Positions 1 to 4,426 of a DNA stretch of 6,303 nt are shown here, in pieces. The stretch lies in the NCBI GenBank assembly GCA_025458545.1, contig JALOSH010000128.1, positions 1 through 6,303 on the forward strand, in the 5' to 3' direction. The DNA comes from Hydrogenophaga sp. (lineage in GTDB: Bacteria > Pseudomonadota > Gammaproteobacteria > Burkholderiales > Burkholderiaceae). The notes under the pieces were generated by a model. It was not told the origin of the DNA, searched no databases, and was given only the letters and a program-made list of their open reading frames with translations. Made by a program: the position numbers and the translations under genes. Within the stretch, counting starts at the first letter, position 1. Each line of letters begins with the position of its first letter.

Positions 1-183
1 AAAACCGTTGGTCAGGCGCACTTTGGCGACTTTACGCAGAGCGGAGTTGGGCTTCTTGGGGGTCGTGGTGTACACGCGGGTGCACACGCCACGACGCTGT
101 GGCGAGTTTTCCATGGCCGGGCTCTTGGATTTGGTCTTTTCGACCTCCCGGCCGTGGCGCACGAGTTGATTGATGGTTGGCAT
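1..183 (-). CDS. rpsL: 30S ribosomal protein S12, N-terminal 61 residues (runs off left edge)
   Basis: S12 sits at the decoding centre of the 30S ribosomal subunit and contributes to translational accuracy. The visible 61 residues start MPTINQLVR and contain [20 protein letters not shown], the near-invariant S12 signature. The family is about 125 residues long, so roughly half is present and the rest lies beyond position 1. The ATG at 183-181 gives the standard N-terminus. The form with a short basic stretch ([18 protein letters not shown]) is the one usual in Burkholderiales. Lys43 and Lys44 of PKKP, whose substitution gives streptomycin resistance in many bacteria, are both lysine, so this is the wild-type form. 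The only Shine-Dalgarno-like sequence is a modest AGGGA about 12 bases upstream. A promoter and leader hairpin are described separately. Downstream genes (rpsG, fusA and tuf in most bacteria) cannot be seen. Confidence 0.98.
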   Translation of the reverse strand, partial: MPTINQLVRHGREVEKTKSKSPAMENSPQRRGVCTRVYTTTPKKPNSALRKVAKVRLTNGF

Positions 184-224
184 GAAAGAAACGTCCCTAA
201 ACGTTTGAAAAGCGAAGTCGAAGA

Positions 225-246
225 CTCCTCGGGAATTTCCGAAGAG
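225..246 (-). promoter_or_regulatory. Leader hairpin at the 5' end of the rpsL transcript
   Basis: Read on the minus strand, CTCTTCGG (246-239) pairs with CCGAGGAG (232-225) around the loop AAATTC. This gives 8 pairs, one of them a G-U wobble. The hairpin begins almost exactly where transcription from the promoter at 253-281 should start, and it lies about 40 bases before the rpsL ATG. It could protect the mRNA 5' end or serve ribosomal-protein feedback; the role is inferred only. Confidence 0.4.
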
Positions 247-252
247 CCTTCG

Positions 253-281
253 AATATATCATGGACCCACGTTTTCACCAA
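253..281 (-). promoter_or_regulatory. Predicted sigma70 promoter of rpsL
   Basis: On the minus strand, TTGGTG (281-276) as -35 and TATATT (258-253) as -10 are separated by exactly 17 bases. The -10 matches the consensus at 5 of 6 positions; the -35 matches only TTG. The predicted start near 246 leaves a leader of about 63 bases. This is the only AT-rich promoter-like site between dacC and rpsL, so rpsL probably has its own promoter rather than depending on dacC. Confidence 0.6.
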
Positions 282-308
282 CCCAGGAGTGCCACGGCGG
301 CCATCGGC

Positions 309-326
309 GCCCGGCCAGCACCGGGC
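309..326 (-). terminator. GC hairpin downstream of dacC, weak terminator candidate
   Basis: GCCCGG (309-314) and CCGGGC (321-326) form a perfect 6-bp stem with a 6-base loop, 28 bases past the dacC stop. No T-run follows on the minus strand, so it is not a canonical intrinsic terminator. It may slow polymerase, protect the dacC mRNA 3' end, or mean nothing in GC-rich DNA. Confidence 0.25.
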
Positions 327-354
327 TTGACCTTCAGCGGGCGAGCCCCGGCGC

Positions 355-1536
355 TCACTGAATCCAGAGGCGCAGCGCGTCCCAGGCGCGTCCGAACACC
401 CCGCTCTCCTCCACCGTTTCCAGCACGGTGAGCGGGATCTCGGCCACCGGCGCACCCGCCGCGGTGGTCACACGCAACGTGCCCACGGACTGGCCACGCA
501 GCAGAGGGGCCACGAGCGGCTCGGGGCGGGCTATTTCGGTCTTGAGGCGGCCGCCTTCTCCGGCTGGCACCGCCACCACCACACCCTCGGGTCGGCCCAA
601 CTTGACCACCGGGGCCTTGCCTTTCCAGACCCGCGGCGTGGCCACCGGCTGTCCGGCGGGCATCAGGCGAACGGCGTCAAAGGCGGTGTAGCCCCAGTTC
701 AGCAGTTTCTGGCTTTCGGCGGCCCGCGCGTTTTCGCTCGCCGCGCCCAGCAGTACACTGAGCAGGCGGCGCTGACCCTGCGCTCCGGCACCCAGTGACG
801 GCACCGGTCGGCGCGCGGTGGCCACCAGGCAGTAGCCCGCCGCGTTGGTGTGCCCGGTTTTCAGGCCGTCCACGCTGGGATCGCGAAACAGCAGCAGGTT
901 TCGGTTCGCATCGTTGGCGGCGGGCGTTCCGGGGTAGCGGTAGCGCTGGATGGCGTAGTAATGCACATACTCCGGGAAGTCGCGCATCAGGCGGGTGGCC
1001 AGGGTGGCCAGATCGCGTGCGGTGGTGCTGTGACCGGCCACCGTCAGACCCTCGGGATTTCTGAAGTTGCTGCTGGCCATGCCGAGCGCTTTGGCCTGCT
1101 CGTTCATCATCTGCACGAAACGCTCCACCGAGCCCGCCACGCCCTCGGCCAGCGCCACGGTGGCATCGTTGCCGGACTGCACGATCATGCCCTTGACCAG
1201 ATCCTCCACCGGCACCTGCATCTTGGGATCGATGAACATGCGAGAGCCCGGCATCTTCCAGGCGCGCTCGCTCACGGGGAAGGTTTGTGTCAGGCTGATC
1301 TTGCCGGTCTTCAGGGCGTCAAACACCAGGTAGGCGGTCATGAGCTTGGTGAGCGAAGCGGGCTCCACCGGGGTGTCGGCATCCTTCGAGGCCAACACCT
1401 GCCCCGACGTCATGTCGAGCAGCACATAGGCGCGAGCCGCCACTTCAGGCGGCTGCGGCACCTGGGCCGATGCCGAGAAAGCCGCCACAGCGGCCCACAC
1501 ACAGATCACGCGGAAAAACCAAGGTCGCAACAGCAT
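355..1536 (-). CDS. dacC: D-alanyl-D-alanine carboxypeptidase, PBP5/6 type (low-molecular-mass penicillin-binding protein)
   Basis: This is a periplasmic serine DD-carboxypeptidase that removes the terminal D-Ala from peptidoglycan pentapeptides. The 393-residue length is usual for the PBP5 family. An N-terminal signal peptide (about residues 1-24, ending ASA before Gln25) is followed by the transpeptidase-like domain. All three active-site motifs are present: SLTK at 61-64 (nucleophile Ser61, Lys64), SGN at 121-123, and KTG at 226-228. A PBP5-type C-terminal beta domain follows at about 285-372. The protein ends in an amphipathic stretch (GRAWDALRLWIQ) that would anchor it to the outer face of the inner membrane. 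A Gly/Pro-rich loop at about 243-255 is slightly longer than usual. The ATG at 1536 was chosen because it begins the signal peptide directly. No strong Shine-Dalgarno sequence is visible, and a GTG in the same frame further upstream is possible. It lies 40 bases after the alpha/beta hydrolase gene. Whether it is dacA, dacC or dacD by orthology cannot be settled here. Confidence 0.93.
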   Translation of the reverse strand: MLLRPWFFRVICVWAAVAAFSASAQVPQPPEVAARAYVLLDMTSGQVLASKDADTPVEPASLTKLMTAYLVFDALKTGKISLTQTFPVSERAWKMPGSRMFIDPKMQVPVEDLVKGMIVQSGNDATVALAEGVAGSVERFVQMMNEQAKALGMASSNFRNPEGLTVAGHSTTARDLATLATRLMRDFPEYVHYYAIQRYRYPGTPAANDANRNLLLFRDPSVDGLKTGHTNAAGYCLVATARRPVPSLGAGAQGQRRLLSVLLGAASENARAAESQKLLNWGYTAFDAVRLMPAGQPVATPRVWKGKAPVVKLGRPEGVVVAVPAGEGGRLKTEIARPEPLVAPLLRGQSVGTLRVTTAAGAPVAEIPLTVLETVEESGVFGRAWDALRLWIQ

Positions 1537-1559
1537 CCGTAACCCGACTCTAGAGGATG

Positions 1560-1586
1560 AAAAAACCACGACGCGCTCAAGCGCGC
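1560..1586 (-). terminator. Weak hairpin plus T-run between hydrolase gene and dacC
   Basis: On the minus strand, GCGCGC (1586-1581), loop TTGA and GCGCGT (1576-1571) form a 6-bp stem ending in a G-U pair. A run of six T (1565-1560) follows after a 5-base gap. The loop contains the hydrolase stop codon. The gap makes it a poor intrinsic terminator, and there is no room for a full promoter between it and dacC. Partial attenuation is the most that can be inferred. Confidence 0.3.
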
Positions 1587-2200
1587 AGGTGGCGCAGCAC
1601 CAGATCCCGCAACAGCGGCAACTGGCCGTGAAAGAAGTGACCGCCTCCGGGGACCACCAACACCGGCAGGACCTGGGGGCGCGCCCAATCCAGCACAGAG
1701 GCGAGCGGCACGGTGTCGTCCTTCTCGCCATGGATGACCAGCGTGCGCGCGTGGAGTTCCGCGGGCACGGGCGCCACCTCGAAACGGCTCGCCGCCGTGC
1801 CCACCAGCACCAGGTGTCGCACATCGCGTTCGGCGTGCAGCCGGGCTGCGGCATGGCTGGTGACAAAGGCACCAAAGGAAAAACCGGCCAGACACAAGGG
1901 GCCTTGTGCTGCTTGCCCAGCCACCACGGCCAGCAAGTCGTCCAACTCACCCCGGCCTTCGTCGTAGGCGCCAGCGCTGCGGCCCACACCACGGAAGTTG
2001 AAACGCACCGCCGTCCAGCCCGACAGCACGCAGGCGCGCGCCAGCGTCTGCACCACCTTGTTGGTCATGGTGCCGCCGTGCAAAGGATGTGGATGCGCCA
2101 GCACCGCCACGCCCTGCGGCGCTACCTCCGGGCGGTCGATCGCCAGCTCGATCTGGCCAGCGGGTCCGTCCTGCAGGAGAAGTTCGGTCTGGGCATTCAT
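1577..2200 (-). CDS. Alpha/beta hydrolase of the COG2945 type
   Basis: This is a 207-residue cytoplasmic alpha/beta-fold hydrolase with unknown substrate. The catalytic triad can be read: nucleophile Ser108 in the elbow GFSFG (106-110), acid Asp161 in HGEKDDTVP, and His188 in PGGGHFF. The early motif AHPHPLHGGTMTNKVV (35-50) followed by RFNFRGVGRSAG (67-78) is the hallmark of the small COG2945 group, often annotated simply as 'alpha/beta superfamily hydrolase'. The protein has no signal peptide and no lid insertion, and its length is normal for the group. The ATG at 2200 precedes the first beta strand. A longer reading would run back into the ferredoxin gene, and a second ATG at 2217 is out of frame. 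A GGGA about 9 bases upstream may serve as ribosome binding site. The gene follows the ferredoxin gene by 50 bases and precedes dacC by 40. Esterase, thioesterase or dienelactone hydrolase-like activity are all possible. Confidence 0.85.
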   Translation of the reverse strand: MNAQTELLLQDGPAGQIELAIDRPEVAPQGVAVLAHPHPLHGGTMTNKVVQTLARACVLSGWTAVRFNFRGVGRSAGAYDEGRGELDDLLAVVAGQAAQGPLCLAGFSFGAFVTSHAAARLHAERDVRHLVLVGTAASRFEVAPVPAELHARTLVIHGEKDDTVPLASVLDWARPQVLPVLVVPGGGHFFHGQLPLLRDLVLRHLRA

Positions 2201-2250
2201 CTGGGCATCCCGGGCATGACCACGCAGCGTGGCCGTGGGTGGCAGCGCAC

Positions 2251-2589
2251 TCAGCGGCCGACGTCGGGCGGGGTCAGCAGGCGCTGCACGACCACGCCGT
2301 CGCGCAGATGCGATGCCACGATTTCGTCGATGTCGCTGGCATCGACAAAGCTGTACCAGGTGGCCTCGGGGTACACCACGGCCACCGGCCCGCCCGCGCA
2401 ACGGTCCAGGCAACCGGCCTTGTTGACCCGCACCTTGCCCGGCCCGAGCAGACCCAGCGCTTTGGCCTGGGATTTGCAGCGATCGAATCCCGCTTGCGCC
2501 TGGTGCTGGGCACAACAGGCCTCACCGCCTTCGCGCTGGTTAAGGCAGAAGAAAATGTGCCGCTCGTAATAAGACTTGTTTTCACTCAT
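2251..2589 (-). CDS. Thioredoxin-like [2Fe-2S] ferredoxin
   Basis: This is a small 112-residue iron-sulfur protein of the thioredoxin-fold ferredoxin family, related to the NuoE C-terminal domain and Aquifex-type Fd. Family members carry one [2Fe-2S] cluster on four cysteines. The likely ligands are Cys15 (HIFFCLNQ), one of Cys25/Cys26 (GEACC), Cys60 and Cys64 (AGCLDRC); Cys38 is additional. The block KVRVNKAGCLDRCAGGPVAV (52-71) followed by YPEATWY is strongly diagnostic. The protein is soluble and predicted cytoplasmic. The start ATG lies only 9 bases after the VanZ stop with no obvious Shine-Dalgarno sequence, which suggests translational coupling. The electron donor and acceptor are unknown; the neighbouring HemJ-family gene makes a redox link imaginable, but nothing in the sequence shows one. 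Confidence 0.88.
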   Translation of the reverse strand: MSENKSYYERHIFFCLNQREGGEACCAQHQAQAGFDRCKSQAKALGLLGPGKVRVNKAGCLDRCAGGPVAVVYPEATWYSFVDASDIDEIVASHLRDGVVVQRLLTPPDVGR

Positions 2590-2598
2590 CGGGCGATT

Positions 2599-3708
2599 TT
2601 AGTCGGCCCCGCCGCGCGCCGAAGACGCACGAACCACCGCACGCGCACCAAACAGCAGGGCTGCAAAAGGCCACAGCCAGCCCAGCCACTGCGACAGGCC
2701 ATGAAACCGGATGAAGCGCCCCTGCTCCCACACTTGCAGCGACTGGGCAAAGTACGGGCTGACAGGCACCCGGTTGAGCAGGCTGAGCGACACGGCCAGG
2801 CAGAGCAACATGGCGACATGGCACAGGCGTGCGGGCAAAGCCAGCAAAGCGAGCCCGGCCAGCAGCGCCAGGCCCATGCCGACCCCGGTGGGTGGGCTGA
2901 TCCAGGACCAGGCGTGCTCCGGACCATAGGTCAGCGCCGCCGACAGCCCGGCGGCACCGACCGCGCAACCAAAGAGCAGGATCAAAAACACCGCTCGGCG
3001 CCCCCACGAGCGCATATCGGCATAGCCCATGAGCAGCGGCGCCAACAAACCGAGCGAGACACAGAAGGCCTCGGCCAGGGGGCTGAGCGGCAACAAGGTT
3101 TCGGCGCGCAGCGGCAGCCAGGACAAAAACGGCGTCTCGGCCAGCAGCCGCGACAAACCATCCTCCAGCCGCTCCCAGACCTGCCCCAGACCGAACGGCA
3201 CGGAAACCGGGTACAGAAGCGCGAACGGCCACAGCGCGAGCAGCACCAGCCCACCGTGCGCCCGGTGATCAAACCACTCGGCGCGGAACTGACCCCAACG
3301 GCGCAGAGCGCCCATCTGCTGAAGCACCCAGGCGGTGCTGGCACCGAGCACCGCACCCGCGACATTCAGCCCCAGGTCCACATTGGAGGGCACCCGCATC
3401 GGCAAGAAGTTCTGCAGCGCTTCCAGCAGTAGCGAGAGCACCGATGCCAGGCCGATGGCCCACCACCAGGACCAGCCGCCCCAGCCACCGCGCAACATGG
3501 CCAGCGCCAACAAAAAGCCCAGCGGGGCGTAGCCGATGAGGTTGGACAGGACGTCAAACCCGGTCCAGTAACGGGGCCACGGCGCCTGCAAAAAGGCGAA
3601 TGGCAGCACCCCTTGCATGCGCCAACCCTCAAAGGGGTACAGGCTGGCGTACACCACCAGCACGGCAAACATCAGGGCCAGGGTCCAGGCCGAAGAACGC
3701 GGATTCAC
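2599..3708 (-). CDS. VanZ-family integral membrane protein, long form
   Basis: This is a 369-residue polytopic inner-membrane protein. The first part is a VanZ-like domain: a helix at 8-23, then the signature FDVLSNLIGYAPLGFLLAL (51-69), and then LLEALQNFLPMRVPSNVDLG (94-113) running into a helix with NVAGAVLG. This matches the E..Q...R...DvllN..G pattern of the family. The second half (about 150-369) has roughly five or six further hydrophobic segments (near 153-172, 213-230, 238-258, 275-292, 296-312 and 340-357) that I cannot assign. VanZ was named for teicoplanin resistance, but most chromosomal members have no known function. The gene starts with GTG at 3708, 16 bases after the hemJ stop, with a GAGGCGGGG stretch upstream as a plausible ribosome binding site. 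It ends 9 bases before the ferredoxin ATG, so co-transcription is very likely. Confidence 0.82.
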   Translation of the reverse strand: MNPRSSAWTLALMFAVLVVYASLYPFEGWRMQGVLPFAFLQAPWPRYWTGFDVLSNLIGYAPLGFLLALAMLRGGWGGWSWWWAIGLASVLSLLLEALQNFLPMRVPSNVDLGLNVAGAVLGASTAWVLQQMGALRRWGQFRAEWFDHRAHGGLVLLALWPFALLYPVSVPFGLGQVWERLEDGLSRLLAETPFLSWLPLRAETLLPLSPLAEAFCVSLGLLAPLLMGYADMRSWGRRAVFLILLFGCAVGAAGLSAALTYGPEHAWSWISPPTGVGMGLALLAGLALLALPARLCHVAMLLCLAVSLSLLNRVPVSPYFAQSLQVWEQGRFIRFHGLSQWLGWLWPFAALLFGARAVVRASSARGGAD

Positions 3709-3724
3709 GGCCGCCGACCCCGCC

Positions 3725-4153
3725 TCAGAAAGGCTTGACCACGACCAGCACGACCACCACCACCATCATGATCACGGGTGCTTCGTTGAACCAGCGGTAC
3801 CAGACGTGGTTGCGCCGGTTCTGACCGGCCCGGAAGTTGCGCAGCATCAGCCAGCAGGCGTGGTGATAAGCCAGCAGCAGAACCACGAAGAACAGCTTGG
3901 CATGCATCCAGCCATGGCCCGCACCAAGACCAATCCCGTAGTACAGCCAAAGCCACAAGCCCAGCCCCAAAGCGGGCACCGCGAGCACCGTCATGAAGCG
4001 AAACAGCTTGCCCGCCATGAGCAACAGACGTTCGCGTTCAGCCACACTCTCCGGCGGCACCATGGCCAGGTTCACATAGATGCGCGGCAGGTAGAACAAG
4101 CCGGCAAACCAGCTGGCGATGAAGACGATGTGGAAGGATTTGACCCAGAGCAT
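3725..4153 (-). CDS. hemJ: HemJ / CopD-family membrane protein, probable protoporphyrinogen IX oxidase
   Basis: HemJ (UPF0093, often labelled 'CopD family protein') oxidises protoporphyrinogen IX to protoporphyrin IX in the inner membrane, the penultimate step of haem synthesis. The 142 residues fit the family length. The N-terminus MLWVKSFHIVFIASWFAGLF followed by YLPRIYVN is the family signature, with conserved His8 and Arg24. Further matches are GWMHAK (81-86), AYHH (95-98) and RWFNEAP (120-126). Four hydrophobic segments are visible (about 5-25, 52-72, 84-104, 126-139). The last is a striking valine run before a terminal KPF. I chose the ATG at 4153 because it starts the family signature; an earlier in-frame ATG at 4264 would put 37 residues through a transcription terminator. 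It heads the tight cluster with the VanZ gene. There is almost no Shine-Dalgarno sequence; TACACT lies 6 bases before the ATG, so a leaderless transcript is conceivable. Enzymatic activity is inferred from family membership. Confidence 0.82.
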   Translation of the reverse strand: MLWVKSFHIVFIASWFAGLFYLPRIYVNLAMVPPESVAERERLLLMAGKLFRFMTVLAVPALGLGLWLWLYYGIGLGAGHGWMHAKLFFVVLLLAYHHACWLMLRNFRAGQNRRNHVWYRWFNEAPVIMMVVVVVLVVVKPF

Positions 4154-4214
4154 GGGCGCAGTGTAGTCCCGTCGGATTCGGCCCAGGCCGACTGCGGGCA
4201 AGAAACGGGCGGGC

Positions 4215-4243
4215 AAAAAAAACCCGGCCCATGGGGCCGGGTT
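4215..4243 (-). terminator. Strong intrinsic terminator (minus strand)
   Basis: AACCCGGCCC (4221-4230) and GGGCCGGGTT (4234-4243) form a perfect 10-bp stem with a 3-base loop. On the minus strand it is followed by eight T (4222-4215). This is a textbook Rho-independent terminator. It ends transcription arriving from the right, either from the 4427-5554 gene or from the candidate small RNA, 62 bases before hemJ. A T-run on the plus-strand side (4252-4256) is too far away to make it clearly bidirectional. Confidence 0.85.
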
Positions 4244-4320
4244 GGGAAGCCTTTTTGCTGTCACACACTAAGGCACCCGCTCAGGGAGGAAAAGCGGGGA
4301 GGCACCTTTCGGAGCCCCGG
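4215..4320 (-). ncRNA. Candidate small regulatory RNA, about 105 nt
   Basis: The interval is bounded by a sigma70-like promoter (4326-4355) and the strong terminator with a U8 tail (4215-4243), and no convincing reading frame lies in it. Read on the minus strand it contains CCCGCU (4298-4293) pairing with AGCGGG (4281-4276) around an 11-base loop, UUUCCUCCCUG. It also has a lower stem GGUG/UGCC (4306-4303 with 4275-4272) and a single-stranded CUUCCC just before the terminator. A loop exposing CCUCCC is complementary to Shine-Dalgarno sequences. That, together with a U-rich terminator tail, is the typical build of an Hfq-dependent antisense small RNA. The alternatives are a long 3' UTR of the upstream gene or an attenuator leader for hemJ. 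I do not recognise it as a named RNA family. Confidence 0.45.
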
Positions 4321-4325
4321 GGACC

Positions 4326-4355
4326 ATGTTACAGCAAAAAAGTTGGCTTTTTCAA
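4326..4355 (-). promoter_or_regulatory. Predicted sigma70 promoter for the candidate small RNA
   Basis: On the minus strand, TTGAAA (4355-4350, 5 of 6 to consensus) and TAACAT (4331-4326, 4 of 6) are 18 bases apart, and TG stands immediately before the -10. The predicted start is near 4319-4320. The -35 begins one base inside the edge of the 30-bp palindrome at 4357-4386, so a protein bound there could contact or block polymerase. The same bases also form the GAAA-loop hairpin, so promoter and terminator readings compete. Confidence 0.4.
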
Positions 4356-4359
4356 GCCA
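4336..4359 (-). terminator. GAAA-loop hairpin with T6 run, candidate terminator of the 4427-5554 gene
   Basis: On the minus strand, TGGCTT (4359-4354) pairs with AAGCCA (4349-4344) around a GAAA tetraloop. The run AC plus six T (4341-4336) follows immediately. A short stem closed by a GNRA loop and followed by T6 fits a modest intrinsic terminator, about 70 bases past the stop of the pseudo-kinase gene. Three of its stem bases are shared with the 30-bp palindrome, so the two hairpins exclude each other in RNA. Confidence 0.45.
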
Positions 4360-4386
4360 GACCCTGTCAGATCTGACAGGGTCTGG
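4357..4386. repeat. Perfect 30-bp palindrome
   Basis: The left half CCAGACCCTGTCAGA is followed exactly by its reverse complement TCTGACAGGGTCTGG, with centre AGATCT and no mismatch. In RNA it would form a stem of 12-13 bp. No T-run follows directly on either strand, so it is not a simple terminator. The core has the form CTGT-N8-ACAG (4364-4379), the geometry of a LexA box, although the N8 is CAGATCTG rather than AT-rich. A dimeric regulator operator or an mRNA 3'-end stabiliser are both plausible. Confidence 0.8.
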
Positions 4387-4426
4387 AAAACACGAAAAGA
4401 TTAGAAGCTCTAGGAAAACTTAAGGC

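Noticed and set aside
1548..1555. CTCTAGAG palindrome just before dacC
   Set aside because: Eight bases only, with no supporting site nearby; expected by chance and without evident function.
1577..2569. Long open frames on the plus strand opposite the hydrolase, ferredoxin and VanZ genes (for example 1589-2569 and 2089-3432)
   Set aside because: They are rich in Gln, His and Arg, the usual reflection of GC-rich coding DNA, and show no domain. The minus-strand genes have clear family motifs.
3736..3775. His-rich stretch on the plus strand (DQHDHHHHHDHG) as a metal-binding peptide
   Set aside because: It is the antisense of the valine codons at the end of hemJ and lies in an otherwise unsupported frame.
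4268..4327. A 19-codon minus-strand reading frame (MVPGAPKG...) in the stretch after the pseudo-kinase gene
   Set aside because: It has no Shine-Dalgarno sequence, its ATG overlaps the predicted -10 of the small-RNA promoter, and I recognise no family. Structure explains the interval better.
4364..4379. Calling a definite LexA box at CTGT-N8-ACAG
   Set aside because: The centre CAGATCTG lacks the alternating AT run of known boxes, and any long palindrome containing CTGT at this distance would give the pattern. It is kept only as a possibility in the palindrome finding.
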